NCBI GenBank assembly: GCA_937902995.1
Contig: CALEKY010000038.1
Coordinates: 1-15,349, forward strand
Source of the DNA: an uncultured Sinobacteraceae bacterium
GTDB taxonomy: Bacteria; Pseudomonadota; Gammaproteobacteria; Steroidobacterales; Steroidobacteraceae
Direction: 5' to 3'
DNA: 15,349 bases
Positions 1 to 5,973 of the stretch are shown piece by piece. Every line of letters starts with the position of its first letter. The stretch's first letter is position 1. The notes under the pieces were generated by a model, which saw only the letters and a list, made by a program, of their open reading frames with translations, did not search any database and had not been told where the DNA came from. The translations under genes were made by a program, and so were the position numbers.

Positions 1-1812
1 GTTGTAGTCCTTGTTCGGCAGCGTGTACGTGATGTAGCCGATGAACATTTCATCCCAGCTCTGCGGTCCGCCTTTCGCCATGACCGTCGGGTCCGGGTTC
101 CAGGAGTTCCACTGCGAGTTGTCGAACACGCCATCCGTGATGATTCGCGAGCCGGCCGGCAGGAACTTCGGCTCGGTCAGCCGATAGGTCGGCTGCCATG
201 CGAAGTTGTAGTTCGGCACGTTCATCAGCACTTCGCGCGTGCCGTCGGGATAGACGACCGAGAAGCGGAAGGCTTTGCCGCGATAGTGCATGTGCGGACG
301 CATCGCATACAGCATCGTGTCCTCTTGCAGAACGTACGAGCTGTTCATCCTGTAGTTCTGCTCTCCCGGCGGGATCTGCAGCGCTTGACCGCCGTGCGAG
401 ATCGGATACGTCAGGTACTTGTACTTCGGCGGCGTTTTGTGGAAGTACAGGCCGACGCGCGTGCGGTCGACGACTTCCTTGCCCATCGTCGTATAGTGCA
501 TCTGCATCACGAGCTTGAAGCCTTTGGGCACGAACACGCCGGTGTCCTTTGGGAACTGCGTCGCGTCGGTCTTGCCCGGCGCGTAGCCCTCGAGGAAGTC
601 GCGCACGTTCTCTTCCGAGATCACTTCGTTGCGGTTGTAGTTCGGCGAGGACATGTAGGCGAGCAGGTGGTGCAGTACGCGGGTATCGCCCGGGATGAAC
701 TGCACGGCACGCACGTACTTGTCTTCATCGAACGGCAGGTCGATCACGTGGTTGAAGTAATCGATCACGCCGGTGGCCGGAACCGTGAAGGCCGGCACTT
801 CGACGATGTAATCCGGCGGACCGAGCTGCCACTCATCCGTCAGCGGCTTGATTTCGGTCATCGGATCCTTCTTCGACTTGCCGCGCGGCGCGCCCGCATC
901 GATCCAGTGAACGAGCGTCTGCAGCTCCTCAGCCGAAATGTAGTTCGCGTTCTGGAAGCGATTGACGTGCGGGTCGACCTGGGCCGGAGGCATGCGCTTG
1001 GTCAGCAGCACCTCTTTGATCATCGGTGCGAAGCCGCGGACCATGTTGTAGCTGTCCATCGCGAACGGAGCGATGCCGCCCTGCACGTGGCAGCGGGTGC
1101 ACTTGTCTTTCAGGATCGGCGCCACGTCCTTTGCATAGTCGGGCACGGCTTTCGCGTGCATTTCCTTGGCCGGGAACTCGTACGCGCAGCCGCCCTTGTG
1201 CTCGACAGTGACGGTCTCCTTGATTTCCTCGCCGGCGACGACTTTCTGCAGCACGCCTGCGAGAACTTGCGGTGCCGGCGCTCTGCGCGGTGCGCCGCCT
1301 TCGCCGCCATCGCCTCCTGGCGCGGACGCTCTGTCGAGCGGCCCGCGATACAGCACGCGGAGCGTCGTCGGGTTCACCACGACGATTTCGCCGGCCTTCG
1401 TGAGGTTGAGGTTTTCGGCCACGAGCTGTGCGTCGTCCTTCAGGATCGGGAAGTCGATGTCATAAACCGAAGCAACGCGGCGGATGGCATCCAGGCTGTC
1501 CTTTTGATCGGCGTTGATCATCAGGAACTGGACGCCCTTCTTCTCCCACAGCGTGCGCAGCAACTTGTATTTCGGGAGCTGATCGATGTTCTCTTGGCAG
1601 CTGTTGGCTTGCCCGATGAATGCGACGGCCTTGTTGTTGCCGAGGCGCGTGAGCTGATGCTGCACGCCTTGATGATCGATGAGCCCAAAGTCGGTAACGG
1701 ATGCGAGTTCTCCTTGCGGCGTGCTCGCATGAGCCTGCGCCGCCAACACGGCTGACACAGCGGCCAGCAGTGCCGAACGCATCAAGGTACTTCCGGAAGC
1801 TTTTCGGTTCAT
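1..1812 (-). CDS. Redoxin / cytochrome c / PHM-like copper monooxygenase fusion (C-terminus cut by window edge)
   Basis: 604 codons are open to the window edge, so the C-terminus is missing. The start ATG at 1812 has GGAGG at 1823-1827, 10 bp upstream. Residues 1-30 look like an export signal (hydrophobic core about 12-25). Residues about 35-160 resemble a redoxin/thioredoxin fold with a single cysteine, C72, and no CxxC pair. A c-type haem site CTRCH lies at 238-242, with M274 (KRMPP) as likely axial ligand. From about 330 onward the protein matches the copper type II, ascorbate-dependent monooxygenase family. All PHM copper-ligand positions appear present: H381-H382 and H439 (QMHYT) for one copper; H507 and H509 (PHMHYRG) and M589 (WDEMF) for the other. 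Expected location is the periplasm. PHM enzymes hydroxylate C-alpha of a terminal glycine, but the substrate here is unknown. The haem domain could supply electrons; that is inference. The family assignment is firm, the reaction is not. Confidence 0.88.
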   Translation of the reverse strand, partial: MNRKASGSTLMRSALLAAVSAVLAAQAHASTPQGELASVTDFGLIDHQGVQHQLTRLGNNKAVAFIGQANSCQENIDQLPKYKLLRTLWEKKGVQFLMINADQKDSLDAIRRVASVYDIDFPILKDDAQLVAENLNLTKAGEIVVVNPTTLRVLYRGPLDRASAPGGDGGEGGAPRRAPAPQVLAGVLQKVVAGEEIKETVTVEHKGGCAYEFPAKEMHAKAVPDYAKDVAPILKDKCTRCHVQGGIAPFAMDSYNMVRGFAPMIKEVLLTKRMPPAQVDPHVNRFQNANYISAEELQTLVHWIDAGAPRGKSKKDPMTEIKPLTDEWQLGPPDYIVEVPAFTVPATGVIDYFNHVIDLPFDEDKYVRAVQFIPGDTRVLHHLLAYMSSPNYNRNEVISEENVRDFLEGYAPGKTDATQFPKDTGVFVPKGFKLVMQMHYTTMGKEVVDRTRVGLYFHKTPPKYKYLTYPISHGGQALQIPPGEQNYRMNSSYVLQEDTMLYAMRPHMHYRGKAFRFSVVYPDGTREVLMNVPNYNFAWQPTYRLTEPKFLPAGSRIITDGVFDNSQWNSWNPDPTVMAKGGPQSWDEMFIGYITYTLPNKDYN

Positions 1813-1952
1813 GACGGACGGTCCTCCGAGGGAGTCGAACCAGTGCGAGAGCAATGCTTATTGTTTGCCGGTAGTTTCGCGACGCGATGCATGAGAAGCC
1901 GAGCGAATTCGAGTCGGTTGGCTGCCAAAACGAAACCCCCAAGTCGCCGGCT

Positions 1953-1958
1953 AGTATA
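1953..1958 (-). promoter_or_regulatory. Candidate -10 box for the PHM-like gene
   Basis: The minus strand reads TATACT within a locally AT-rich stretch of an otherwise GC-rich gap, about 140 bp upstream of the ATG. No good -35 hexamer is found at 16-18 bp spacing, so this is only a candidate. Confidence 0.25.
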
Positions 1959-2175
1959 GATATTCACAGTCTTGTCGCGCGTACCCAAGCGCCTGCTTTA
2001 ACTAAACTTCTCAATTGCATTGCAGTGCAAAACCGGCGCTTGCCGGACCCGTTGATCAATCACCTTCGCAGAATGCGGATGAGCGTTGCTTGATCTACGG
2101 ATGTGACAGAAGCAGTTGGATTGCAGAGCGGAACGTTAGGTCCATGATTCGTGGTCCGAGCGCGCTGGGCGCAAC

Positions 2176-2204
2176 TTCCCGAGTCACCATCTGTGAGTCG
2201 GGAA
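2176..2204. repeat. Imperfect inverted repeat (12-bp arms, one G-G mismatch, 5-nt loop)
   Basis: The arms TTCCCGAGTCAC and GTGAGTCGGGAA pair except at one position, around loop CATCT. It lies 97-125 bp past the HupE-like stop codon on the minus strand. There is no T-run, so it is not a canonical intrinsic terminator. Its arms contain GAGTCAC, the same unit as the heptamer tracts at 2284-2311 and 9469-9496. Confidence 0.55.
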
Positions 2205-2283
2205 CGGCTGGAACACAGGGATTGGCCGTTGGGGGCGAGGCTATGGGCTGTGAAGCGAGGCGGAAGGTTAAACAGGTCGCTGC

Positions 2284-2311
2284 GAATCACGAATTACGGA
2301 TCACGAATCGC
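2284..2311 (+). repeat. Heptamer tract, unit GARTCAC, four degenerate copies
   Basis: Four 7-bp units in exact register follow GAATCAC with one or two changes each. The tract covers the stop codon of the HupE-like gene (2301-2303) and its last codons. The tract at 9469-9496 has the same unit. Confidence 0.75.
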
Positions 2312-3626
2312 GACCCAGGTTGAATCGCTTGAACACCTCATGCATGGCCCACAACACGCCGCCGCTTGCGATGGCGAGCATTGCCCAGCGCATCGCGGCG
2401 GCGAGGAAGGCGGCATCGAGCGTGGGCCATTCCCAGCGATATTGCAGCAACTCGCTGCCGCGTTCGGTCAGCCAATGCCAGGCGCTGTGCGCAGGGATGA
2501 CGGAGAACATGATCAGGCCGACTTTCTTGCTGGGCAAGCGCGCGAAGGCGAAGCGTAGCAGCGGTACCACGATCACGAGCACTAGCAGCTGACCGAGCTC
2601 GACACCGACGTTGAAGGCGAGCAGCGCGCTCAACAAATGGTTGCCCGCGAACTGCATGCGATCGGCCAGAATGAACGAGAAGCCGAATCCATGCACGAGG
2701 CCGAAGCAGAACACGATCCACCAGCGCCGATGCAATTTGGCCCCGAGCATGTTCTCGACCGCCATGTACACGATCGAGAGGGCGATGAGGGTCTCGATCA
2801 GGCTGGGAAACCACAGCGCCGACGGCGTGAATCCGAACGCCGAGCTGATGAGCGTGATCGAGTGAGCGATCGTGAATGCCGTGATCACGGGAATGAGGGA
2901 TCGCACGCTGCGCGCCGGTATCACTAGGCAGAATAAGAACAGAAGGTGATCGATGCCTTCGAGAATGTGCTCGAAGCCGAGCACGACGAAGCGCGAGAAC
3001 GCATACCACCAGCTCGGTTCGAGTTGGATGACTCCAGGATCGCCGATGTAATTGAATGCCCGCTCGGGCTGATTCGGAGGCACAAAACGCAGGACCGTGT
3101 GGGTCTCGATGCCGAGCCGCTCCAGATTCGGATCGACAGCCAGCTTGGCGTCCGCGGGCACGCCTTCATACGTCAGGAGCACATCGAGGAACGCCTGTTT
3201 CCAGTAAATATCTTCCGAGCTGGCCGGGCGAGGACCGTTGATGTGCGCCAGCGCGGTGTCGAATTCCTGAAACGACTTGTCGCCCGCATGCGCCACTTGG
3301 AGCCTCGTGTGGCGCGGTCGACCGAGCTCGACCCCATTGGCGAAGAACCGCATGTTGTCGAGGATGTAGACCTTCGCGGCATCGTCGAGCGCCGGGTCGA
3401 TGCGCTCGAAGTCGAGATAGCCTTGCCCGCGCAATGGAAACTCGATTTCGCTCAGGCCCTCCATCGGCACGCGCAGCAGCACGGTGAGCTGCGTGTCCTG
3501 AGGCTTTACGTACATGAGGATCGTGAGCTTGCCGGGCAGATCGTGCGCGGCCAGTCGAGGCGAGGCACAGAGCGAGGCAACAGCGATCAAGAAGACGAGT
3601 GCGATTCGAGTCGGCAGGTTGGGCAT
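2301..3626 (-). CDS. HupE/UreJ-type membrane protein with an exported N-terminal domain
   Basis: 441 residues from the ATG at 3626, chosen over a longer frame because it begins a clean signal peptide (residues 1-27, ending LAA-HD) and has AGGA 8 bp upstream. Residues about 28-200 form a soluble, presumably periplasmic domain. From about 208 to 430 there are six or seven hydrophobic segments with HupE/UreJ hallmarks: GFEHILEGIDHLLF (217-230), FTIAHSITL (251-259), HGFGFS (312-317) and NVGVELGQL (339-347). Conserved histidines in these segments suit metal handling. HupE and UreJ are regarded as nickel permeases, but this two-domain version is widespread away from hydrogenase and urease genes, neither of which is present. 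Its neighbours are a copper enzyme and a PAL-like protein whose animal homologue binds zinc, so metal supply to them is a reasonable but unproved guess. The last few codons lie in a heptamer repeat. Confidence 0.85.
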   Translation of the reverse strand: MPNLPTRIALVFLIAVASLCASPRLAAHDLPGKLTILMYVKPQDTQLTVLLRVPMEGLSEIEFPLRGQGYLDFERIDPALDDAAKVYILDNMRFFANGVELGRPRHTRLQVAHAGDKSFQEFDTALAHINGPRPASSEDIYWKQAFLDVLLTYEGVPADAKLAVDPNLERLGIETHTVLRFVPPNQPERAFNYIGDPGVIQLEPSWWYAFSRFVVLGFEHILEGIDHLLFLFCLVIPARSVRSLIPVITAFTIAHSITLISSAFGFTPSALWFPSLIETLIALSIVYMAVENMLGAKLHRRWWIVFCFGLVHGFGFSFILADRMQFAGNHLLSALLAFNVGVELGQLLVLVIVVPLLRFAFARLPSKKVGLIMFSVIPAHSAWHWLTERGSELLQYRWEWPTLDAAFLAAAMRWAMLAIASGGVLWAMHEVFKRFNLGRDS

Positions 3627-3858
3627 CGACGATTCCTGTGGGCAGGTTTCGGCAGGCCTGTGTCGCGCGGGCGGCTCACTCAATTTGTGAAGAAGCGTTG
3701 GGCCTGTCGGGAGCGAGGTACTGCGGCCCATTTGAAGTGAGTATAGTGCCGAGCGCTTGCCTGGTGCGGCTCCACCGCAGTCAGGGAGCTCAAAAAAGAT
3801 CGTGCTGCTCGCACGTGGCTTGACCGGTTCAAGTCAACACTATCGGCAGGGGGAAGCA
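3627..3858. promoter_or_regulatory. Divergent promoter region between HupE-like and PAL-like genes
   Basis: This 232-bp gap separates two divergent start codons, so it must drive both genes unless transcription reads in from elsewhere. A TATAGT hexamer at 3742-3747 (+) is a possible -10 for the rightward gene, about 110 bp before its ATG, but has no recognisable -35. The ribosome site for the rightward gene is AGGGGGAA at about 3849-3856. No operator palindrome was identified. Confidence 0.4.
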
Positions 3859-5076
3859 ATGCCAGCCAACAAGGTCAAGGTTGCAGTGGCTACTGCGCTT
3901 GCGCTTGGATTCGTCGGCCTAGGGGTCGGGCAGTTCAAACTGCAGCAGCAAGCCGAAGCCGCTTCGATCAAAGCGCCGGTTTTCGAGGTCGATCCGTTCT
4001 GGCCCAAGCCCCTCCCGAATCATTGGATCCTCGGCAACGTGATCGGCGTGGCCGTGGACGAGCGCGATCACGTGTACATCGTGCATCGCGATTCCGACAG
4101 CATGTTCCGCGGCGCTACCGAGATCGGCTTGAAGCTCGGGGTGAGCGAGTGCTGCACGCCGGCACCGCCGGTGCTCGAGTTCGATCCCGACGGCAATCTC
4201 GTCAACGCGTGGGGCGGCCCAGGCGAAGGTTACACTTGGCCGAGCTCCAATCACGGCATGGAAGTCGACAGCAAGGGCAACATCTGGATCGGCGGCAATG
4301 GCGGTCGCCCGGGCACTGCCGACCGCGAAGGCGAGCCGTGGGATTCGCACATCCTGAAATTCACGCGCGACGGCAAGTTCCTGCAGCAGATCGGCGAACC
4401 CGGTCATCCTGCCGATAGCAACAGCACGACGCATTTCGGCCGTGTCGCCGAGATCGCGATCGATCACAAAGCGAACGAGGCTTATATCGCGGACGGCTAC
4501 GGCAACAAGCGCGTCGTCGTGCTCGACGTCGATACCGGCGCGTTCAAGCGGTACTGGGGCGCCTATGGCAACAAGCCCGTCGACGGACGCGTCGACTACA
4601 CGCCGGGCGGCGAGCTGCCGAAACAATTTCGCGGCCCGGTGCACTGCGCGATTCCGTCGAACGACGGGTTGATCTATGTCTGCGATCGCGGTGCAAATCG
4701 CATTCAGGTGTTCAAGACGGACGGCACCTTCGTGAAAGAGAAGGCAATCGCGCCGAACACCCGGGCGCAGGGCTCGACGTGGGATATCGCATTCTCGCGC
4801 GATCCGAAGCAGACCTACATGTACGTCGCGGACGGCCAGAACATGAAGGTGTATGTCATCGAGCGCGAATCGCTCGAAGTGCTGTACTCGTTCGGCGATG
4901 GCGGCCGTCAGCCCGGTCTGTTCTACGCACCGCACAGCATCGCGACGGATTCCAAGGGCAACATCTACACGACAGAGACGTACGAAGGTAAGCGCATCCA
5001 GAAGTTCGTCTACAAAGGCATCAAGCCGGTGCCGAAACAGAACATGGGTCCGGCTTGGCCGGCGAAGGCGCTCTGA
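3859..5076 (+). CDS. NHL beta-propeller protein, peptidyl-alpha-hydroxyglycine alpha-amidating lyase (PAL)-like
   Basis: 405 residues from the ATG at 3859, preceded by a strong AGGGGGAA site. The frame is open further upstream, but this start gives an N-terminal hydrophobic segment (about 6-25) that should direct export. The rest is repeated NHL blades of the D-x-x-G-N-(I/L)-(W/Y) type. Compared from memory with rat PAL, the catalytic residues have counterparts: R77 in VHRDSD (PAL HRGD), H132 in NHGMEVDSKGN (PAL PHGLSIDTDGN), Y214 in DGYGNKR (PAL DGYCNSR), H262 in GPVHCAI (PAL VPHSLA) and H359 in APHSIATDSKGN (PAL MPHDI). The three histidines would hold zinc. PAL cleaves peptidyl-alpha-hydroxyglycine to an amidated peptide and glyoxylate. 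A PHM-like gene lies two genes away, but the true substrate is unknown. C98-C99 may form a disulfide. Confidence 0.85.
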   Translation: MPANKVKVAVATALALGFVGLGVGQFKLQQQAEAASIKAPVFEVDPFWPKPLPNHWILGNVIGVAVDERDHVYIVHRDSDSMFRGATEIGLKLGVSECCTPAPPVLEFDPDGNLVNAWGGPGEGYTWPSSNHGMEVDSKGNIWIGGNGGRPGTADREGEPWDSHILKFTRDGKFLQQIGEPGHPADSNSTTHFGRVAEIAIDHKANEAYIADGYGNKRVVVLDVDTGAFKRYWGAYGNKPVDGRVDYTPGGELPKQFRGPVHCAIPSNDGLIYVCDRGANRIQVFKTDGTFVKEKAIAPNTRAQGSTWDIAFSRDPKQTYMYVADGQNMKVYVIERESLEVLYSFGDGGRQPGLFYAPHSIATDSKGNIYTTETYEGKRIQKFVYKGIKPVPKQNMGPAWPAKAL

Positions 5077-5204
5077 GCACTCCGTGCTTGCGACAGACTG
5101 CAGGCGACGGGCAACTGCGAAGGCTGTAGCTGTGGCAAGCTCGCGTTGCGCGCACCTTGTTCGTTCCCGCGTGGGAGCCGCGGAAGATCGGATACGTGAC
5201 GGCG

Positions 5205-5230
5205 AGCGCTGAGCGCCGTGCGCTCAGCGC
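5205..5230. repeat. GC hairpin, 11-bp perfect stem (copy 1 of a repeated palindrome)
   Basis: GCGCTGAGCGC, loop CGT, then GCGCTCAGCGC. The stem recurs at 5938-5966; the 12-mer AGCGCTGAGCGC is identical in both. It lies about 130 bp past the PAL-like stop codon in a convergent gap. No T-run follows, so it looks more like a REP-type palindrome than an intrinsic terminator. Confidence 0.7.
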
Positions 5231-5249
5231 GGGCTAGCTGACCAGTGAC

Positions 5250-5271
5250 AGGGGCGCACGACTGCGCCTCT
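5250..5271. repeat. Hairpin, 9-bp stem with one G-T pair, 4-nt loop
   Basis: AGGGGCGCA, loop CGAC, then TGCGCCTCT. It is the second of three hairpins in the convergent gap between the PAL-like and cytochrome c genes. It may help end transcription from either side, but there is no T-run. Confidence 0.5.
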
Positions 5272-5273
5272 AC

Positions 5274-5301
5274 CTTCAGTCTACGGCCTTCAGCCTACAG
5301 C
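5274..5301 (-). repeat. Heptamer tract, unit GCTGTAG (minus strand), four copies
   Basis: Four 7-bp units in exact register, reading GCTGTAG, GCTGAAG and close variants on the minus strand. The same unit occurs on the plus strand at 12102-12124, directly after the alcohol dehydrogenase stop codon. Confidence 0.75.
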
Positions 5302-5309
5302 CTAAGCAT

Positions 5310-5324
5310 GGGCGCTTCGCGCCC
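5310..5324. repeat. GC hairpin GGGCGC / GCGCCC just past the cytochrome c stop
   Basis: A 6-bp stem with TTC loop, directly beside the minus-strand stop codon at 5327-5329. On the plus strand it is followed by CTTTATT, a weak T-rich tail, so it might act as a terminator for the rightward PAL-like transcript. The same stem occurs at 5880-5894 on the other side of the cytochrome gene. Confidence 0.45.
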
Positions 5325-5326
5325 CT

Positions 5327-5725
5327 TTATTGCACTGGCCCCACCGCGATCGCATCCATGTTGTCCGTGGTGAGCTCTTCGTCGCCTGCAGGCGATCCGG
5401 TGATCGAAAAGATGTAGGCGATCACGTCGATGTATTCGCTCGTCAACAACCCGCCGACGTTGTCTGCCGGCATCGACGTGGAGAGGGATTCGAATAGTTC
5501 GCCGACCGTCTTGTTCTCCCAGCGCGCAAGGCGTTCGCGATAGAAATCCACTTGATGACAGTTGACGCAAGACTTGTCGTACACGGCTTTGCCGCGCTCG
5601 GCTTGCTCGGCCGTGAATGCGCCGTCCTTCGTCGAGCGTCCGTTTGCAAGCGCCGCTGACAACGCCACCAAGCCAAGCATGCTGAAGATCGTCAACAGCA
5701 AGCGCGGCAGGAATCTCATCGACAT
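5327..5725 (-). CDS. Small exported class I cytochrome c
   Basis: 132 residues from the ATG at 5725, which has GGAG 7 bp upstream; a second ATG at 5719 would remove two residues. The upstream open frame is only a translated purine tract and is excluded. Residues 1-28 are a typical Sec signal peptide (ending ALANG). The haem site is CVNCH at 53-57, with M85 in the STSMPADNVGGL loop as likely sixth ligand and a C-terminal helix around SEYIDVIAYIFS. The protein should be a soluble periplasmic mono-haem electron carrier. It is the third gene after the secreted GWWEGDTLV protein and the haem-free PQQ dehydrogenase on the same strand, 248 bp beyond the dehydrogenase, so the most natural role is electron acceptor for that enzyme. 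The partnership is inferred from context. The gene lies between related hairpins. Confidence 0.9.
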   Translation of the reverse strand: MSMRFLPRLLLTIFSMLGLVALSAALANGRSTKDGAFTAEQAERGKAVYDKSCVNCHQVDFYRERLARWENKTVGELFESLSTSMPADNVGGLLTSEYIDVIAYIFSITGSPAGDEELTTDNMDAIAVGPVQ

Positions 5726-5809
5726 CGAATCACTCCATTCCCAGCGAAGGCGATGCAGCAAAAGTAGCGGAGCCCGTGCCGATCGGCAAAAAAGGTTTGT
5801 GCAGAGTGG

Positions 5810-5880
5810 GGAATCGGGAAAAGGGAAAAGGGAAAAGGGAAAGGGAAAAAGGGAAGAAGGGAAGAAGGGAAGAAGGGAAG
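5810..5880 (+). repeat. Purine tract, repeated GGGAAAA / GGGAAGAA units
   Basis: About ten units of 6-8 bp (average near 7) made only of G and A after the first unit. It lies about 85-155 bp upstream of the cytochrome c start. A similar tract is at 9350-9387. Polypurine mirror-like tracts of this type can form unusual DNA structures; that is general knowledge, not shown here. Confidence 0.8.
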
Positions 5881-5898
5881 GGCGCTGGGCGCCCTTCC
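5876..5898. repeat. Perfect hairpin, 10-bp stem, TGG loop
   Basis: GGAAGGGCGC, loop TGG, then GCGCCCTTCC. It begins inside the end of the purine tract. Its core stem GGGCGC/GCGCCC matches the hairpin at 5310-5324, across the cytochrome gene. It lacks a T-run. Confidence 0.65.
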
Positions 5899-5919
5899 AC
5901 TCACTACTCACTACTCACG
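5899..5919 (+). repeat. Heptamer tract, unit ACTCACT, three copies
   Basis: Three units in exact 7-bp register directly after the hairpin at 5876-5898, ending in CACGAG. The same order (purine tract, GC palindrome, ACTCAC heptamers, CACGAG) is found at 9350-9419. Confidence 0.7.
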
Positions 5920-5937
5920 AGCACGTCGCTTGTCGTC

Positions 5938-5966
5938 AGCGCTGAGCGCGCATAGCGCTCAGCGCT
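5938..5966. repeat. GC hairpin, 12-bp perfect stem (copy 2 of the repeated palindrome), just past the PQQ dehydrogenase stop
   Basis: AGCGCTGAGCGC, loop GCATA, then GCGCTCAGCGCT, starting 7 bp beyond the minus-strand stop codon at 5974-5976. Its position would suit transcription termination or 3' end protection for the dehydrogenase mRNA, but no U-run follows. Its stem repeats that at 5205-5230. Confidence 0.7.
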
Positions 5967-5973
5967 CGAGCCC

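Larger units (their letters stand above)
1813..2300. other. 488-bp intergenic region between HupE-like and PHM-like genes
   Basis: No convincing coding region was found. It holds the GGAGG ribosome site of the PHM-like gene (1823-1827), a possible minus-strand -10 box TATACT (complement of 1953-1958, about 140 bp before the ATG) without a clear -35, an imperfect hairpin at 2176-2204, and a heptamer repeat tract that begins at 2284 and runs into the HupE-like gene's stop codon. The long gap suggests the PHM-like gene has its own promoter rather than being strictly co-transcribed with the HupE-like gene. Confidence 0.5.

Noticed and set aside
286..1755. 489-codon plus-strand frame opposite the PHM-like gene
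   Set aside because: The composition is that of an antisense shadow (Arg/His/Val-rich), with no signal or domain, while the minus strand encodes a clear multi-domain enzyme with a ribosome site.
2284..2311. CRISPR-like spacing in the short repeats
   Set aside because: Units are 7 bp, contiguous, and have no spacers; there are no cas genes in the window.
2015..2323. Small open frames in the 1813-2300 gap on both strands
   Set aside because: No ribosome site, no recognisable protein character, and the frames overlap one another and the repeat tract.
3919..4935. 338-codon minus-strand frame opposite the PAL-like gene
   Set aside because: It is antisense to a gene with strong NHL and PAL motifs, and has no motif of its own.
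5726..5911. N-terminal extension of the cytochrome c frame rich in Pro, Phe and Ser
   Set aside because: It translates the purine repeat tract and hairpin. The ATG at 5725 has a ribosome site and starts a proper signal peptide.
5205..5966. Hairpins as standard Rho-independent terminators
   Set aside because: The stems are strong, but none is followed by a run of T on the strand leaving the neighbouring gene, apart from a weak CTTTATT after 5310-5324. They are listed as repeats instead.
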